Part shown: positions 55,561 to 63,193 of the stretch, piece by piece
How positions within the stretch are numbered: the first letter of the stretch is position 1
Layout: each line of letters begins with the position of its first letter
NCBI GenBank assembly: GCA_002397315.1
Contig: DHAE01000001.1
Span: forward strand, 16,403 to 80,402
Length of the DNA: 64,000 nt
Source: Comamonadaceae bacterium UBA4962
GTDB lineage: Bacteria > Pseudomonadota > Gammaproteobacteria > Burkholderiales > Burkholderiaceae_C
Direction: 5' to 3'
Position numbers and translations under genes: made by a program
Notes under the pieces: model-generated
What the model saw: the letters and a program-made list of their open reading frames with translations, nothing else
Databases searched by the model: none
Told to the model about the DNA's origin: nothing

Positions 55561-55685
55561 GGGGCCCCATGGTGGGGATGGGGCATGGGCTCGGGCGCTT
55601 TCCGTTGAATGCGCCTGCACGGTGGAAGGGAGGCTGCTGCCGGCCGCAGGAGGGCAGGCCATGACCCGACCTGCTTCGTTCTTCG

Positions 55686-56477
55686 CTACTGCAGCGCGTC
55701 CCCGCCGTCCGGCCACCGCGTCAGCACCTCGCACCCCTCCGGCGTCACCGCCACCATGTGCTCCCACTGCGCAGAGAGCGTCCCATCGCGCGTCACGACG
55801 GTCCAGCCGTCGGAGAGCTGCCGCGTCTCGCGACGGCCCGCGTTGAGCATCGGCTCGATCGTGAAGACCATGCCGGGCTCCAGCCGCACGCCCTGGCCGC
55901 GGCGGCCGTAGTGCAGCACGTTGGGCTCGTCGTGGTAGACCTGCCCGATGCCGTGGCCGCAATATTCGCGCACGACGCTGAAGCGTTCCCGCTCGGCGAC
56001 CGACTGGATGGCGTGGCCGACGTCGCCCAGCGTGGCGCCGGGCCGCACCTGCCGGATGCCCGCGCAGAGGGCTTCGTAGGTCGTGTCCACCAGCCGACGG
56101 GCCAGCGGGGAGGGCGTGCCGGCGAAGAACATGCGGCTGGTGTCGCCGAACCATCCGTCCTTCTGCACCGCGACGTCGATGTTCACGATGTCGCCCTCGC
56201 GCAGGACGGTCGCCTTGGAAGGAATGCCGTGGCAGACCACCTGGTTCACCGAGGTGAGGATGGTGCGCGGATAGTCCATGTAGCCCAGGTTGGCGGGGAT
56301 CGCTCCCTGCACGTTCACGATGTGCTCATGGCAGAGGCGGTCGAGCGTGTCCGTGCTCACGCCGGGCACGACGTGCGGCCCGATCATGGCCAGCACCTCC
56401 GCGGCCAGTGCAGCGGCCTGGCGCGACAGGGCGATGCCTTCCGCGGAGTGCAGGGGAATGTCGCCTGCCGTCCTCAT
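55686..56477 (-). CDS. Type I methionine aminopeptidase paired with ParD-like gene
   Basis: Removes initiator Met; 263 residues. All five metal ligands are present: Asp in VNIDVAV, Asp in GDTSRMF, His in EYCGHGIGQVYH, Glu in TIEPML, Glu in AQWEHMV. His in QVVCHGIPS also matches. It is the short type Ia form without extension. The ATG at 56477 overlaps the ParD-like stop by four bases and has no ribosome-binding site of its own, so translation depends on the upstream gene. The housekeeping map gene normally sits next to rpsB, which is not here, so this is likely a second copy. Confidence 0.88.
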   Translation of the reverse strand: MRTAGDIPLHSAEGIALSRQAAALAAEVLAMIGPHVVPGVSTDTLDRLCHEHIVNVQGAIPANLGYMDYPRTILTSVNQVVCHGIPSKATVLREGDIVNIDVAVQKDGWFGDTSRMFFAGTPSPLARRLVDTTYEALCAGIRQVRPGATLGDVGHAIQSVAERERFSVVREYCGHGIGQVYHDEPNVLHYGRRGQGVRLEPGMVFTIEPMLNAGRRETRQLSDGWTVVTRDGTLSAQWEHMVAVTPEGCEVLTRWPDGGDALQ

Positions 56478-56737
56478 GCGCGTGCCGCCTGCAGTGCGTG
56501 AGAGCCACGGTGCTCCGTGCCCGGCCCCGCCATCGCCGTGGCGAGATCCAGCCCACCCGCGAGTTCGGCCTGGATCAGCAGGCGGGACAGATCCTGGTGG
56601 TCGAGGCCAGGGTGCAGCTCCGACAGCATGCCGATACGCATCCAATGCTCGGCCTGCGCGTTGATGGAACGGCTGAGCGCATTGCCTGCGACGCGCAGAT
56701 TCTCGTGCATGAGGTCCGAAATTTTGACGATGCCCAT
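56474..56737 (-). CDS. ParD-like antitoxin-family protein
   Basis: An 87-residue protein starting MGIVKISDLMHENLRVAGNA, a ribbon-helix-helix-like N-terminus of the ParD-like family, followed by NAQAEHWMRIGMLSELHPGL. AAGGAG lies 5 nt before the ATG at 56737. A perfect palindrome 20 nt upstream overlaps the likely -10, as expected for an autoregulated antitoxin. But no ParE/RelE toxin is adjacent: the overlapping partner is a methionine aminopeptidase. Family identity is from recognition of the pattern and moderately sure. Confidence 0.75.
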   Translation of the reverse strand: MGIVKISDLMHENLRVAGNALSRSINAQAEHWMRIGMLSELHPGLDHQDLSRLLIQAELAGGLDLATAMAGPGTEHRGSHALQAARA

Positions 56738-56756
56738 CCATGCTCCTTATGTGTTT

Positions 56757-56777
56757 CGTATATGAAATATATACGAT
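56757..56777 (-). promoter_or_regulatory. Palindromic operator of the ParD-like/MetAP operon
   Basis: TCGTATAT, GAAAT, ATATACGA: perfect 8-bp inverted repeat. On the minus strand it contains TATATT, a plausible -10, 20-40 nt from the start codon, so binding would block transcription. Confidence 0.72.
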
Positions 56778-57094
56778 CCGCTTATTTCCTGCAGGGCCCA
56801 GGAGTGACGACCGGTCCCTGGATATCCCCTGGCGCAATCCAGGGGCGTAGGAAACCATCCCGCATGAGGGGGAAGGGGTGCATCGATGTCGCTGGATGTA
56901 TCCGTGATGAAACCAAAACCAGGGAGGTAGCGCACGCCTAGGGCCATCCTTCTGCCCCTCCTACAAGGGGGTGCCAGGGTTTGGGAGGAAGCTAGGTTCC
57001 AGGCCAGGGAAGCGGTTCGTGATCCGCCCCCTCCGCACTCCGCTCGGAGTTCGGGGCCTGCTTTCCTCAACCTTTGACCGACGGAGACCCATCC
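56778..57094. other. Gene-free gap upstream of the glycine-rich gene
   Basis: No gene is supported. GGGAGGAAGCTAGG near 56981 recurs in altered form on the opposite strand near 57677-57700; its meaning is unclear. Confidence 0.3.
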
Positions 57095-57586
57095 ATGAAG
57101 CGAATCCACCAAACCCGCAAGACCCTCCAATATTGCGCAGGTGCCCTGATCTCGGGCGCGATGCTCCTGGGCGCACCTTTCGTGCAGGCCCAGACGGGCG
57201 GTACCACGGGCGGCACGACCAGTGGCGCCACCAGCGGCGGCATGGGCGGCAGCACGGCCGATACCCCCGCTCCGCGCGCCACGGGCGCTTCCAAGCGGTC
57301 CGGCACGCATTCCGGCACCCACTCCGGTGACCGTGCCACGGGCGGCCAGTCCGGCGGCACGGGCAACGGCGGCACCTCGGGCACGGGCGGCACGGGCAGC
57401 GGCAGCGGCGGCTCGACCGGCTCGGGCTCGGGCGGCAGCGGCATGGGCGGCGGTTCCGGTGGTTCCGGCTCCGGCGGCATGGGTGGCGGCTCGGGCGGCT
57501 CCGGATCGGGCGGCGGCGCGGGTTCGGGCGCCGGTGGCTCTGGCGCAGGCGGTGCCGGCGGGGCCGGCGGCAGCAGCGGGCGCTGA
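57095..57586 (+). CDS. Secreted Gly/Ser/Thr-rich low-complexity protein
   Basis: A 163-residue protein. Signal peptide within the first 32 residues (KTLQYCAGALISGAMLLGAP then FVQAQ), after which the sequence is almost entirely Gly, Ser and Thr with Ala. The C-terminal 70 residues repeat GGSG-type units with occasional Met (GSGGSGMGGGSGGSGSGGMG). CGGAGA lies 7 nt before the ATG at 57095. No fold or enzyme motif; it may be an extracellular matrix or surface filler protein. The repeat DNA is a likely hot spot for length change. Confidence 0.7.
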   Translation: MKRIHQTRKTLQYCAGALISGAMLLGAPFVQAQTGGTTGGTTSGATSGGMGGSTADTPAPRATGASKRSGTHSGTHSGDRATGGQSGGTGNGGTSGTGGTGSGSGGSTGSGSGGSGMGGGSGGSGSGGMGGGSGGSGSGGGAGSGAGGSGAGGAGGAGGSSGR

Positions 57587-57754
57587 CGCGCCCTGCGGAA
57601 GGGAGGGGCGGTCGACTGGTGCACACAGGGCCGCCCGCAACAGTTCCTCACGGGGCACGGGCAGGTTTCCTACAGGCCTAGCCTCGACCCTCCCACCCGC
57701 AGCAGGCAGGGCCCAAGGCCCAATCAGGGCTCGATGTTCCCCAGGAGGTGTGCC

Positions 57755-57964
57755 ATGTTCGTCGTCCCATGTTCCGGAGGCCCTGCCTTCTACGCTGCCG
57801 AGAGCGTGCGCGCACGCCAGATGGGCCAGCGCGACCTTCCACGTTGGCAGGCGCAACTGGGCGACCTCGATCCCTGTCCCGATGTCGAGGACATTCCGGA
57901 CAGCCGCCAGTCCGTGCAATCGCAGTTCTCGGATGCCGGCTACGGCCGCCAGTGGCTCGGCTGA
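57755..57964 (+). CDS. Small 69-residue protein, unknown
   Basis: The ATG at 57755 has a consensus AGGAGG 6 nt upstream, good evidence for translation. The product (MFVVPCSGGPAFYAAESVRA, ending SDAGYGRQWLG) is soluble with two cysteines and no signal. The hairpin repeat at 57971 begins 6 nt after the stop. Function unknown. Confidence 0.6.
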   Translation: MFVVPCSGGPAFYAAESVRARQMGQRDLPRWQAQLGDLDPCPDVEDIPDSRQSVQSQFSDAGYGRQWLG

Positions 57965-57970
57965 TTCGTT

Positions 57971-58084
57971 AGAGCGGCCCACACGACCCTTCTGGCGTCG
58001 TTGCCGCATCTTGTCGTACTGCCCGTACCGCCTGCGATGTGGCGCCTCGCCAGAAGCGGTTCGCCGGGTCGTGTGAGCCGCTCT
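57971..58084. repeat. 114-nt hairpin repeat, copy A
   Basis: Ends are inverted (AGAGCGGC...ACACGACCC with GGGTCGTGT...GCCGCTCT). Inner arms TTCTGGCG/CGCCAGAA also pair. Copy B at 60896-61009 has the same length and differs at about 10 positions. It lies between convergent genes. Confidence 0.88.
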
Positions 58085-58110
58085 TGCAGCGGCGGCAGGC
58101 GTCGCAGCCT

Positions 58111-58530
58111 TCAGCGGCGCAGCCGGCACGCCGCGCGGATCAGCCGGTCGGCCTGGTCGGGAATGTCCTTGAACACCAGGGGCGCCTCGTCCCGCTTGAA
58201 TGACCGTTCCATTCTCACCGGGCCCGACCAGCCGGGTTCTCCGTAGAATTTCATGCGCGTGTACCAGGCCCTGCGCCCTTCGCAGTCCACGGCCACGGTG
58301 CTCGAATGGGCCCGGTAGGCCCCTCCACCGTAGGCTTCGCGCACCATGGAGCGGGTGATCCGTACGTCCACGCTCAGCAGATCCCCTTCCAGATGCGCCA
58401 GGGAGCCCGGGCGTATCTGGATCAGGTCCTGGGCGGTACGCTCCGGATCTCCGTACACAGTGAACCACTCGTCCGCGTGGGACAGGAAGGGAATGGCTGC
58501 CAGAACGAGACCGGCCAGTATGGAGCGCAT
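58111..58530 (-). CDS. Exported surface-adhesin-E-like protein, second copy
   Basis: A 139-residue exported protein. Signal peptide MRSILAGLVLAAIPFLSHAD starts at the ATG at 58530. The mature part (EWFTVYGDPERTAQDLIQIR, VAVDCEGRRAWYTRMKFYGE, PGWSGPVRMERSF, ending RLIRAACRLRR) follows the same pattern as the gene at 24232, including the DC and terminal AAC cysteines that may form a disulfide. The two are diverged paralogs. Function unknown; the adhesin-E name is a family label from memory. Confidence 0.7.
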   Translation of the reverse strand: MRSILAGLVLAAIPFLSHADEWFTVYGDPERTAQDLIQIRPGSLAHLEGDLLSVDVRITRSMVREAYGGGAYRAHSSTVAVDCEGRRAWYTRMKFYGEPGWSGPVRMERSFKRDEAPLVFKDIPDQADRLIRAACRLRR

Positions 58531-58821
58531 ACGGTATTGTCGCCAATTGACCGATGTTCCGCTGCGGCAACTTGGCAGAAAAGGTGCGGGGTGACCGCCA
58601 GGAAGGCTCGGCCCCCACAGACAGCCGCGGCCGCCGAGAGTGGACACGGCGGCAGCCGGGACCCCGCTGCTGCAGAATACCGCTGGCTCGGCGATACAGG
58701 CTGTGAGTTCCCGTAAGTTCCTATGTAGGAATCTCTCGTGCCGCAGGTAGTGCACGCTGGAGTTCCTCCCCGATTCTTCCCCGGAAACGAAGTCCGCCAG
58801 CAGTCCATACCGGAGAATCGA

Positions 58822-58898
58822 TGGCCTGCCCGGAGGGACTCGAACCCCCGACCTATTGCTTAGAAGGCAATTGCTCTATCCAGTTGAGCTACGGGCAG
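58822..58898 (-). tRNA. tRNA-Arg (TCT)
   Basis: On the minus strand, acceptor CTGCCCG pairs with CGGGCAG, then G and encoded CCA. Anticodon stem ATTGC/GCAAT encloses CTTCTAA (anticodon TCT). T arm GGTTCGAGTCC. The gap 58531-58821 to its left shows no gene. Confidence 0.95.
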
Positions 58899-59132
58899 AT
58901 ATGTTCGAAAGCGCGTGATCGCAGTCCTGCTGCGAGGGCAGGGCGCCTGGGGCGCATCGCCCTCCGGGCTTGCCGGACGGGGATGGGCCGCGCCTTCGAG
59001 GTGCGTGATCATACCCGCGCCGACGGGGCCGGCCGGTGCGCCTGAGGTCACGGCCCCGCCGCTTTGCGGTTATAACGGAATCGCCGCCCCCTCCCGCGCT
59101 CTGTGCGCTGCCAAAGCCTTCTCCTTTGACAC

Positions 59133-60896
59133 ATGCCCCACAGCGTAGAACTCATCCATACCGTCGCCGCCGGCCTGGGGCTGGCCCTGTTGCTGGGCTT
59201 CCTGGCGACACGGCTGCGGCTGCCTGCGCTGGTGGGCTACCTGCTGGCGGGCGTGGCGATCGGGCCGTACACGCCGGGCTTCGTGGCCGATGGCGGCATG
59301 GCCAGCCAGTTGGCCGAGATCGGCGTCATGCTGCTGATGTTCGGCGTGGGCCTGCATTTCTCGCTGGGCGATCTGCTGGCGGTGCGCAAGATCGCGCTGC
59401 CCGGGGCCATCGTGCAGATGGCGGTGGCCACGCTGCTGGGCATGGGGCTGGCCAGCTGGTGGGGCTGGGGCCTGGGCGGTGCGCTGGTGTTCGGTCTGGC
59501 GCTGTCGGTGGCGAGCACGGTGGTGCTGCTGCGCGCGCTGGAAACACTCGGCATCCTCGATTCCTACACCGGCCGCATCGCGGTCGGATGGCTGGTGGTG
59601 GAAGACCTGGCCATGGTGCTCGTGCTGGTGCTGCTGCCGCCGCTGGCCCATTCGCTCGGCGGCGGCAGCGCCGCATCCGACGCCGCGCAGGCCACGGCAC
59701 ACACCCCGCTCTGGAAGACACTCGCCTGGACGCTCGCGCAGGTGGGCGGCTTCGTGGCCGTGATGCTGCTGGTGGGTCGTCGCGTGTTTCCCTGGCTGCT
59801 GTGGCAGGTGGCGCGCACGGGTTCGCGCGAGCTGTTCACGCTCTGCGTGGTGGCCGCGGCGGTGGGCATCGCGTTCGGGTCGGCGGCGCTGTTCGGCGTG
59901 TCGTTCGCGCTGGGCGCGTTCTTCGCGGGCATGGTGATGCGCGAATCGGAGTTCGCCCACCGCGCCGCGCAGGAATCGCTGCCGCTGCGCGATGCGTTCG
60001 CGGTGCTGTTCTTCGTCTCCGTGGGCATGCTGTTCGATCCCCGCGTGCTGCTGGAGCGCCCGCTGCAGGTGGCGGCCGTGGTGGCGATCATCATCTTCGG
60101 CAAGACCCTCGCGGCCGCGGGCCTGGTGCTGGCCTTCCGCTATCCGCTCAACACCGCGCTCACCGTGTCGGCCAGCCTGGCGCAGATCGGCGAGTTCTCG
60201 TTCATCCTGGTGGGCCTGGGTGCCTCGCTCGGGCTGCTGCCGCCGGAGGGCGCGAGCCTCGTGCTCGCGGGTGCGCTCATCTCGATCGCGGTCAATCCGA
60301 TCCTGTTCCGCGCGATCGCGCCGCTGCAGGACTGGCTGCGGGCCCGATCGGCCTGGGCACGGCAACTGGAGCTGCGCGACGATCCGCTGGCGGAATTGCC
60401 ACAGAGCACGCACCAGCGCTACCTCGCGCGGCAGGTGGTGCTGGTGGGCTACGGGCGGGTGGGGCGCCGCATCGCCGCGGCGCTGGCCGCGCGCGACATT
60501 CCCTACGTGGTGGCCGAGCAGAACCGCGAGCTGGTCGAGCACCTGCGCGAGGCCGGCGTGGCGGCCGTGGCCGGCGATGCGGTGGATCCGGCCGTGCTGA
60601 TCCAGGCGCACATCGCGCGTGCCCACATGCTGGTGATCGCCACGCCGGACACGCTGAACGTGCGCCAGATCGTGGCCACGGCGCGTACCCTCAATCCGGC
60701 GATCGAGACCGTGGTGCGCTCCCACAACGAGGAAGAGGCCGAACTGCTGGAGAGCGAAGGCGTAGGCAAGGTGTTCCTCGGCGAAGAGGCGCTGGCCGTG
60801 GCCATGACCACCCACGTGGTGGCGGTGGCGAGCACCCGGGAGCCCCAGGGTGCCACCGTGCCCGGTTCGCTGGACGAGCGCCACGCGTCGGTCTGA
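59133..60896 (+). CDS. ybaL: KefB/YbaL-type cation:proton antiporter with TrkA-N domain
   Basis: Inner-membrane monovalent cation:H+ antiporter of the CPA2 family, 587 residues. Twelve or so spans (LRLPALVGYLLAGVAIGPYT, AEIGVMLLMFGVGLHFSL, then GRIAVGWLVVEDLAMVLVLV) are followed by a cytoplasmic TrkA-N nucleotide-binding domain near residue 435 (VVLVGYGRVGRRIAAALAAR). The HxxxE tail segment SHNEEEAELLESEGVGKVFL matches YbaL. No KefF/KefG ancillary gene is adjacent. The hairpin repeat copy B begins at the last base of its stop codon. Confidence 0.88.
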   Translation: MPHSVELIHTVAAGLGLALLLGFLATRLRLPALVGYLLAGVAIGPYTPGFVADGGMASQLAEIGVMLLMFGVGLHFSLGDLLAVRKIALPGAIVQMAVATLLGMGLASWWGWGLGGALVFGLALSVASTVVLLRALETLGILDSYTGRIAVGWLVVEDLAMVLVLVLLPPLAHSLGGGSAASDAAQATAHTPLWKTLAWTLAQVGGFVAVMLLVGRRVFPWLLWQVARTGSRELFTLCVVAAAVGIAFGSAALFGVSFALGAFFAGMVMRESEFAHRAAQESLPLRDAFAVLFFVSVGMLFDPRVLLERPLQVAAVVAIIIFGKTLAAAGLVLAFRYPLNTALTVSASLAQIGEFSFILVGLGASLGLLPPEGASLVLAGALISIAVNPILFRAIAPLQDWLRARSAWARQLELRDDPLAELPQSTHQRYLARQVVLVGYGRVGRRIAAALAARDIPYVVAEQNRELVEHLREAGVAAVAGDAVDPAVLIQAHIARAHMLVIATPDTLNVRQIVATARTLNPAIETVVRSHNEEEAELLESEGVGKVFLGEEALAVAMTTHVVAVASTREPQGATVPGSLDERHASV

Positions 60897-61009
60897 GAGC
60901 GGCTGACACGACCCTTCTGGCGTCGTTGCCGCATCTAGTCGTACTGATCGTACTGCCTGCGATGCGGCGCCTCGCCAGAACCGCTTCGCTGGGTCGTGTG
61001 AGCCGCTCT
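60896..61009. repeat. 114-nt hairpin repeat, copy B
   Basis: Same length and design as copy A. Outer arms match at 18 of 19 positions; inner arms TTCTGGCG/CGCCAGAA and GCCGCATC/GATGCGGC are perfect. Lies between convergent genes (antiporter and M14 peptidase) and starts on the antiporter stop codon. Confidence 0.88.
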
Positions 61010-61052
61010 GATCCGGGCCCGGCGGAGGCCGGGGCCGGGCGCCTGCCGACGG

Positions 61053-62918
61053 TCAGTCCGGTTCCTCGAAGACCAGCGTGGGCGTGCTCATCACCCGGGC
61101 CGTATCGCCGAGCGATCCGATCAATCGGTTCGCGAAATAGCTGTTCTGCGTGTCGGGCTCCAGCGCCGCCACGGCCAGGTTGGCGAGCGGCTGGTTGAGC
61201 GGCACGTAGAAGCTGCCGGCGGGCGCATCGATCGCGGTGCGCACGGTGTCCACCTTCACGCGGACGGTGTCTGCCGCGCCGGCGACGGTGCCGCGCACGT
61301 CCTCGCGCGCGGCGGTGTCGCGCGCGGCCTCGCGGTAGGTGTCCGCCAGCAGCGAGCCCTGTTCCGCCACGCGCATCACCTGCAGGCCCAGCATCTTCAG
61401 ATGGTCCACCGCTGCGGTGGCGGAGGGACCCAGCCAGTAGCCGCAGGGGCGCGGGCGGCTGGCGAGGGTGCGCAGATCCAGCGACGAGTTCCATTCCACG
61501 CGCACCGTCTTGTCGGCACCGGTGTCGGGATCGAGCATCGTCAGATCGCGCTGCGTGGCCGTGGGGCCCGCGTCGATCGCGACCTCGCCACGGCAGGCCT
61601 GGGCGACCGTGTCGCGCGCCACGAAGGAGCGCACCTGCTCCAGGTTGGCCGAGCGCTCCGCGGTGCTGCGCAGCGCGCTCGTGAGGGCCGTCACCTGGGT
61701 GTGCACGCGGCGCTGGATGTGCGTGCGGCCGATGCCCACGCCGCGCGTCTCCACCAGCAGGCTGACCGCGTTCTTCAGGCCGTTCACGTTGCGGCCGGTG
61801 TCGGGCCGCGTGCCGCCCATGGAGATGCGGCGGTCCGCCGGATCGGTGGAGGTGGTGTAGTACCACTCGCTGGTCAGGCCCTGGCCCTGCAGGGCGGCCA
61901 CCATGGGCTGGTGGTACCACTCGCGCGAGGCCTTGGTGAGGAATTCCGGCACGTTGGCGGTGGTGGCGTACTGCAGCAGCGCGTCGTAGCGCTGGATGCC
62001 GCCGAACTTCTCCAGGAAGCGGCCCGTCACGGTGTATTCGTGCGCATCGACGATGGCGATGGGGCGGTAGTCGCGCACCAGCCGCGCCAGGCCCTGGGCC
62101 TCGGGCGTGGTGAGCAGCAGGTGGTCGCGGTTCATGTCGGTGCCGTTGGCCGTCACGCGGGTGCCGGCCTCGGCGCCGTCGGGGTTGGCGCGCGGCACGA
62201 CGACGACGTTGATGCGGTCCAGCAGCGGCTCCAGCAGGCCCTGCGTGAGTTCGCGCGCGATCACCAGCAGCGCTTCCGAGCCCGCGGGCTCGTCGCCGTG
62301 CTGCTGGCCGATCAGCACCACGGTGGGCCGTCCGCTCGCGTCCAGATCCTGCAGCGAGGTGCCCGCGCCGCGCGTGGCGACCAGCGCCTCCAGCGGCGTT
62401 CCGCGCTGCGAGCGGCCCCATTCGATCACCGCCGTCTTCGTGGCGCTGCCCGCCTGGGGCGCGAGGCTGTGCAGCCATTGCGATGCCTCGGCGTTGGTCG
62501 TGAAGGCGCGGCGGCCGTCCGCGAGTCCGGGTGTGTCGTAGCGCACGGCCGGATCGGGGAAGCGCGCGGCCACGGCGGCGCTGTAGGGCAGCGGATCGCC
62601 GGGCGTGGCGGCCGCCGCCGGGGGCGCGGCCGCGGCATCTCCCGGCGGCTGCATGAGCGGGCTGGTCGCGATCGGGGTGGTGACGACCTCGGCACGCGTG
62701 GTGCCGAGCGGCGGCGGCACCGTGCGGGGCGTCGCGGGCCGCGTCTGCGCCGTGGAGGGCAGGGGCGTCGGCTCGTTGGCGGGCCAGGGCGGCAGCGGGG
62801 TGCTGCTGCAGCCGGCCGCCAGCACGGCGATGGCCAGCACGAGCGGGCCCAGCACCACGCGGGGCGGCAGGGCGGCGGCGGGCCTGGAGGGGCGGAGGGC
62901 GTCGAAGGGCTGGTTCAT
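61053..62918 (-). CDS. M14-family zinc carboxypeptidase, lipoprotein
   Basis: A 621-residue exported metallopeptidase. The signal ends in lipobox VLAAGC with lipidated Cys37, so it is membrane-anchored, probably in the periplasm. Zinc ligands are HGDEPAG and VDAHEYT, and the catalytic Glu is in LLVETRGVG. A long Pro/Thr/Ala linker (residues 40-125) precedes the domain. The start is the ATG at 62918; the frame is open upstream but lacks a signal. Substrate unknown; bacterial M14 lipoproteins often act on peptidoglycan peptides or host peptides. Confidence 0.87.
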   Translation of the reverse strand: MNQPFDALRPSRPAAALPPRVVLGPLVLAIAVLAAGCSSTPLPPWPANEPTPLPSTAQTRPATPRTVPPPLGTTRAEVVTTPIATSPLMQPPGDAAAAPPAAAATPGDPLPYSAAVAARFPDPAVRYDTPGLADGRRAFTTNAEASQWLHSLAPQAGSATKTAVIEWGRSQRGTPLEALVATRGAGTSLQDLDASGRPTVVLIGQQHGDEPAGSEALLVIARELTQGLLEPLLDRINVVVVPRANPDGAEAGTRVTANGTDMNRDHLLLTTPEAQGLARLVRDYRPIAIVDAHEYTVTGRFLEKFGGIQRYDALLQYATTANVPEFLTKASREWYHQPMVAALQGQGLTSEWYYTTSTDPADRRISMGGTRPDTGRNVNGLKNAVSLLVETRGVGIGRTHIQRRVHTQVTALTSALRSTAERSANLEQVRSFVARDTVAQACRGEVAIDAGPTATQRDLTMLDPDTGADKTVRVEWNSSLDLRTLASRPRPCGYWLGPSATAAVDHLKMLGLQVMRVAEQGSLLADTYREAARDTAAREDVRGTVAGAADTVRVKVDTVRTAIDAPAGSFYVPLNQPLANLAVAALEPDTQNSYFANRLIGSLGDTARVMSTPTLVFEEPD

Positions 62919-63075
62919 GGTCGGTCTCAGGCCGCAAGGGCCGGCTGTGGCTGGCGGGGCCGATGTTACCCGCCGCCGGGGTCCGGCCGTGTCGGTGGCA
63001 GCCCCGTGTGACGCAGGGTCGGAGCTGAACCATGGCCTGCCGTCGCGGCCGCGCCCGCATGGCCCGTCCGCCAAA

Positions 63076-63125
63076 GGAAACGGCGCGGCACGGAACGGTC
63101 CGGAAAGACCGCCCGTGCCGCGCCG
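63076..63125 (-). terminator. Nested hairpin, probable rhlE terminator
   Basis: CGGCGCGGCACGG (63081-63093) pairs with CCGTGCCGCGCCG (63113-63125), 13 bp, with an inner CGGTC/GACCG stem. On the minus strand TTTCCTTT follows. It lies about 70 nt after the rhlE stop. Confidence 0.6.
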
Positions 63126-63193
63126 TGGGCACGAGACGCAGAGCCCCGAGGGGCCTGCGCCGTCATGGAAAGAAAAGGGAGCCGTGCCGGGGC

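Noticed and set aside
56747..58618. A 623-codon minus-strand frame spanning the glycine-rich gene and the hairpin repeat
   Set aside because: It reads through the inverted repeat and antisense of a signal-peptide gene; Ala/Gly/Arg low complexity only.
57971..61009. The two 114-nt elements as a composite transposon bracketing 58-61 kb
   Set aside because: The genes between them are a tRNA, an exported protein and a core-type antiporter, and no transposase or target duplication is visible. The convergent-gap location fits a dispersed palindrome better.
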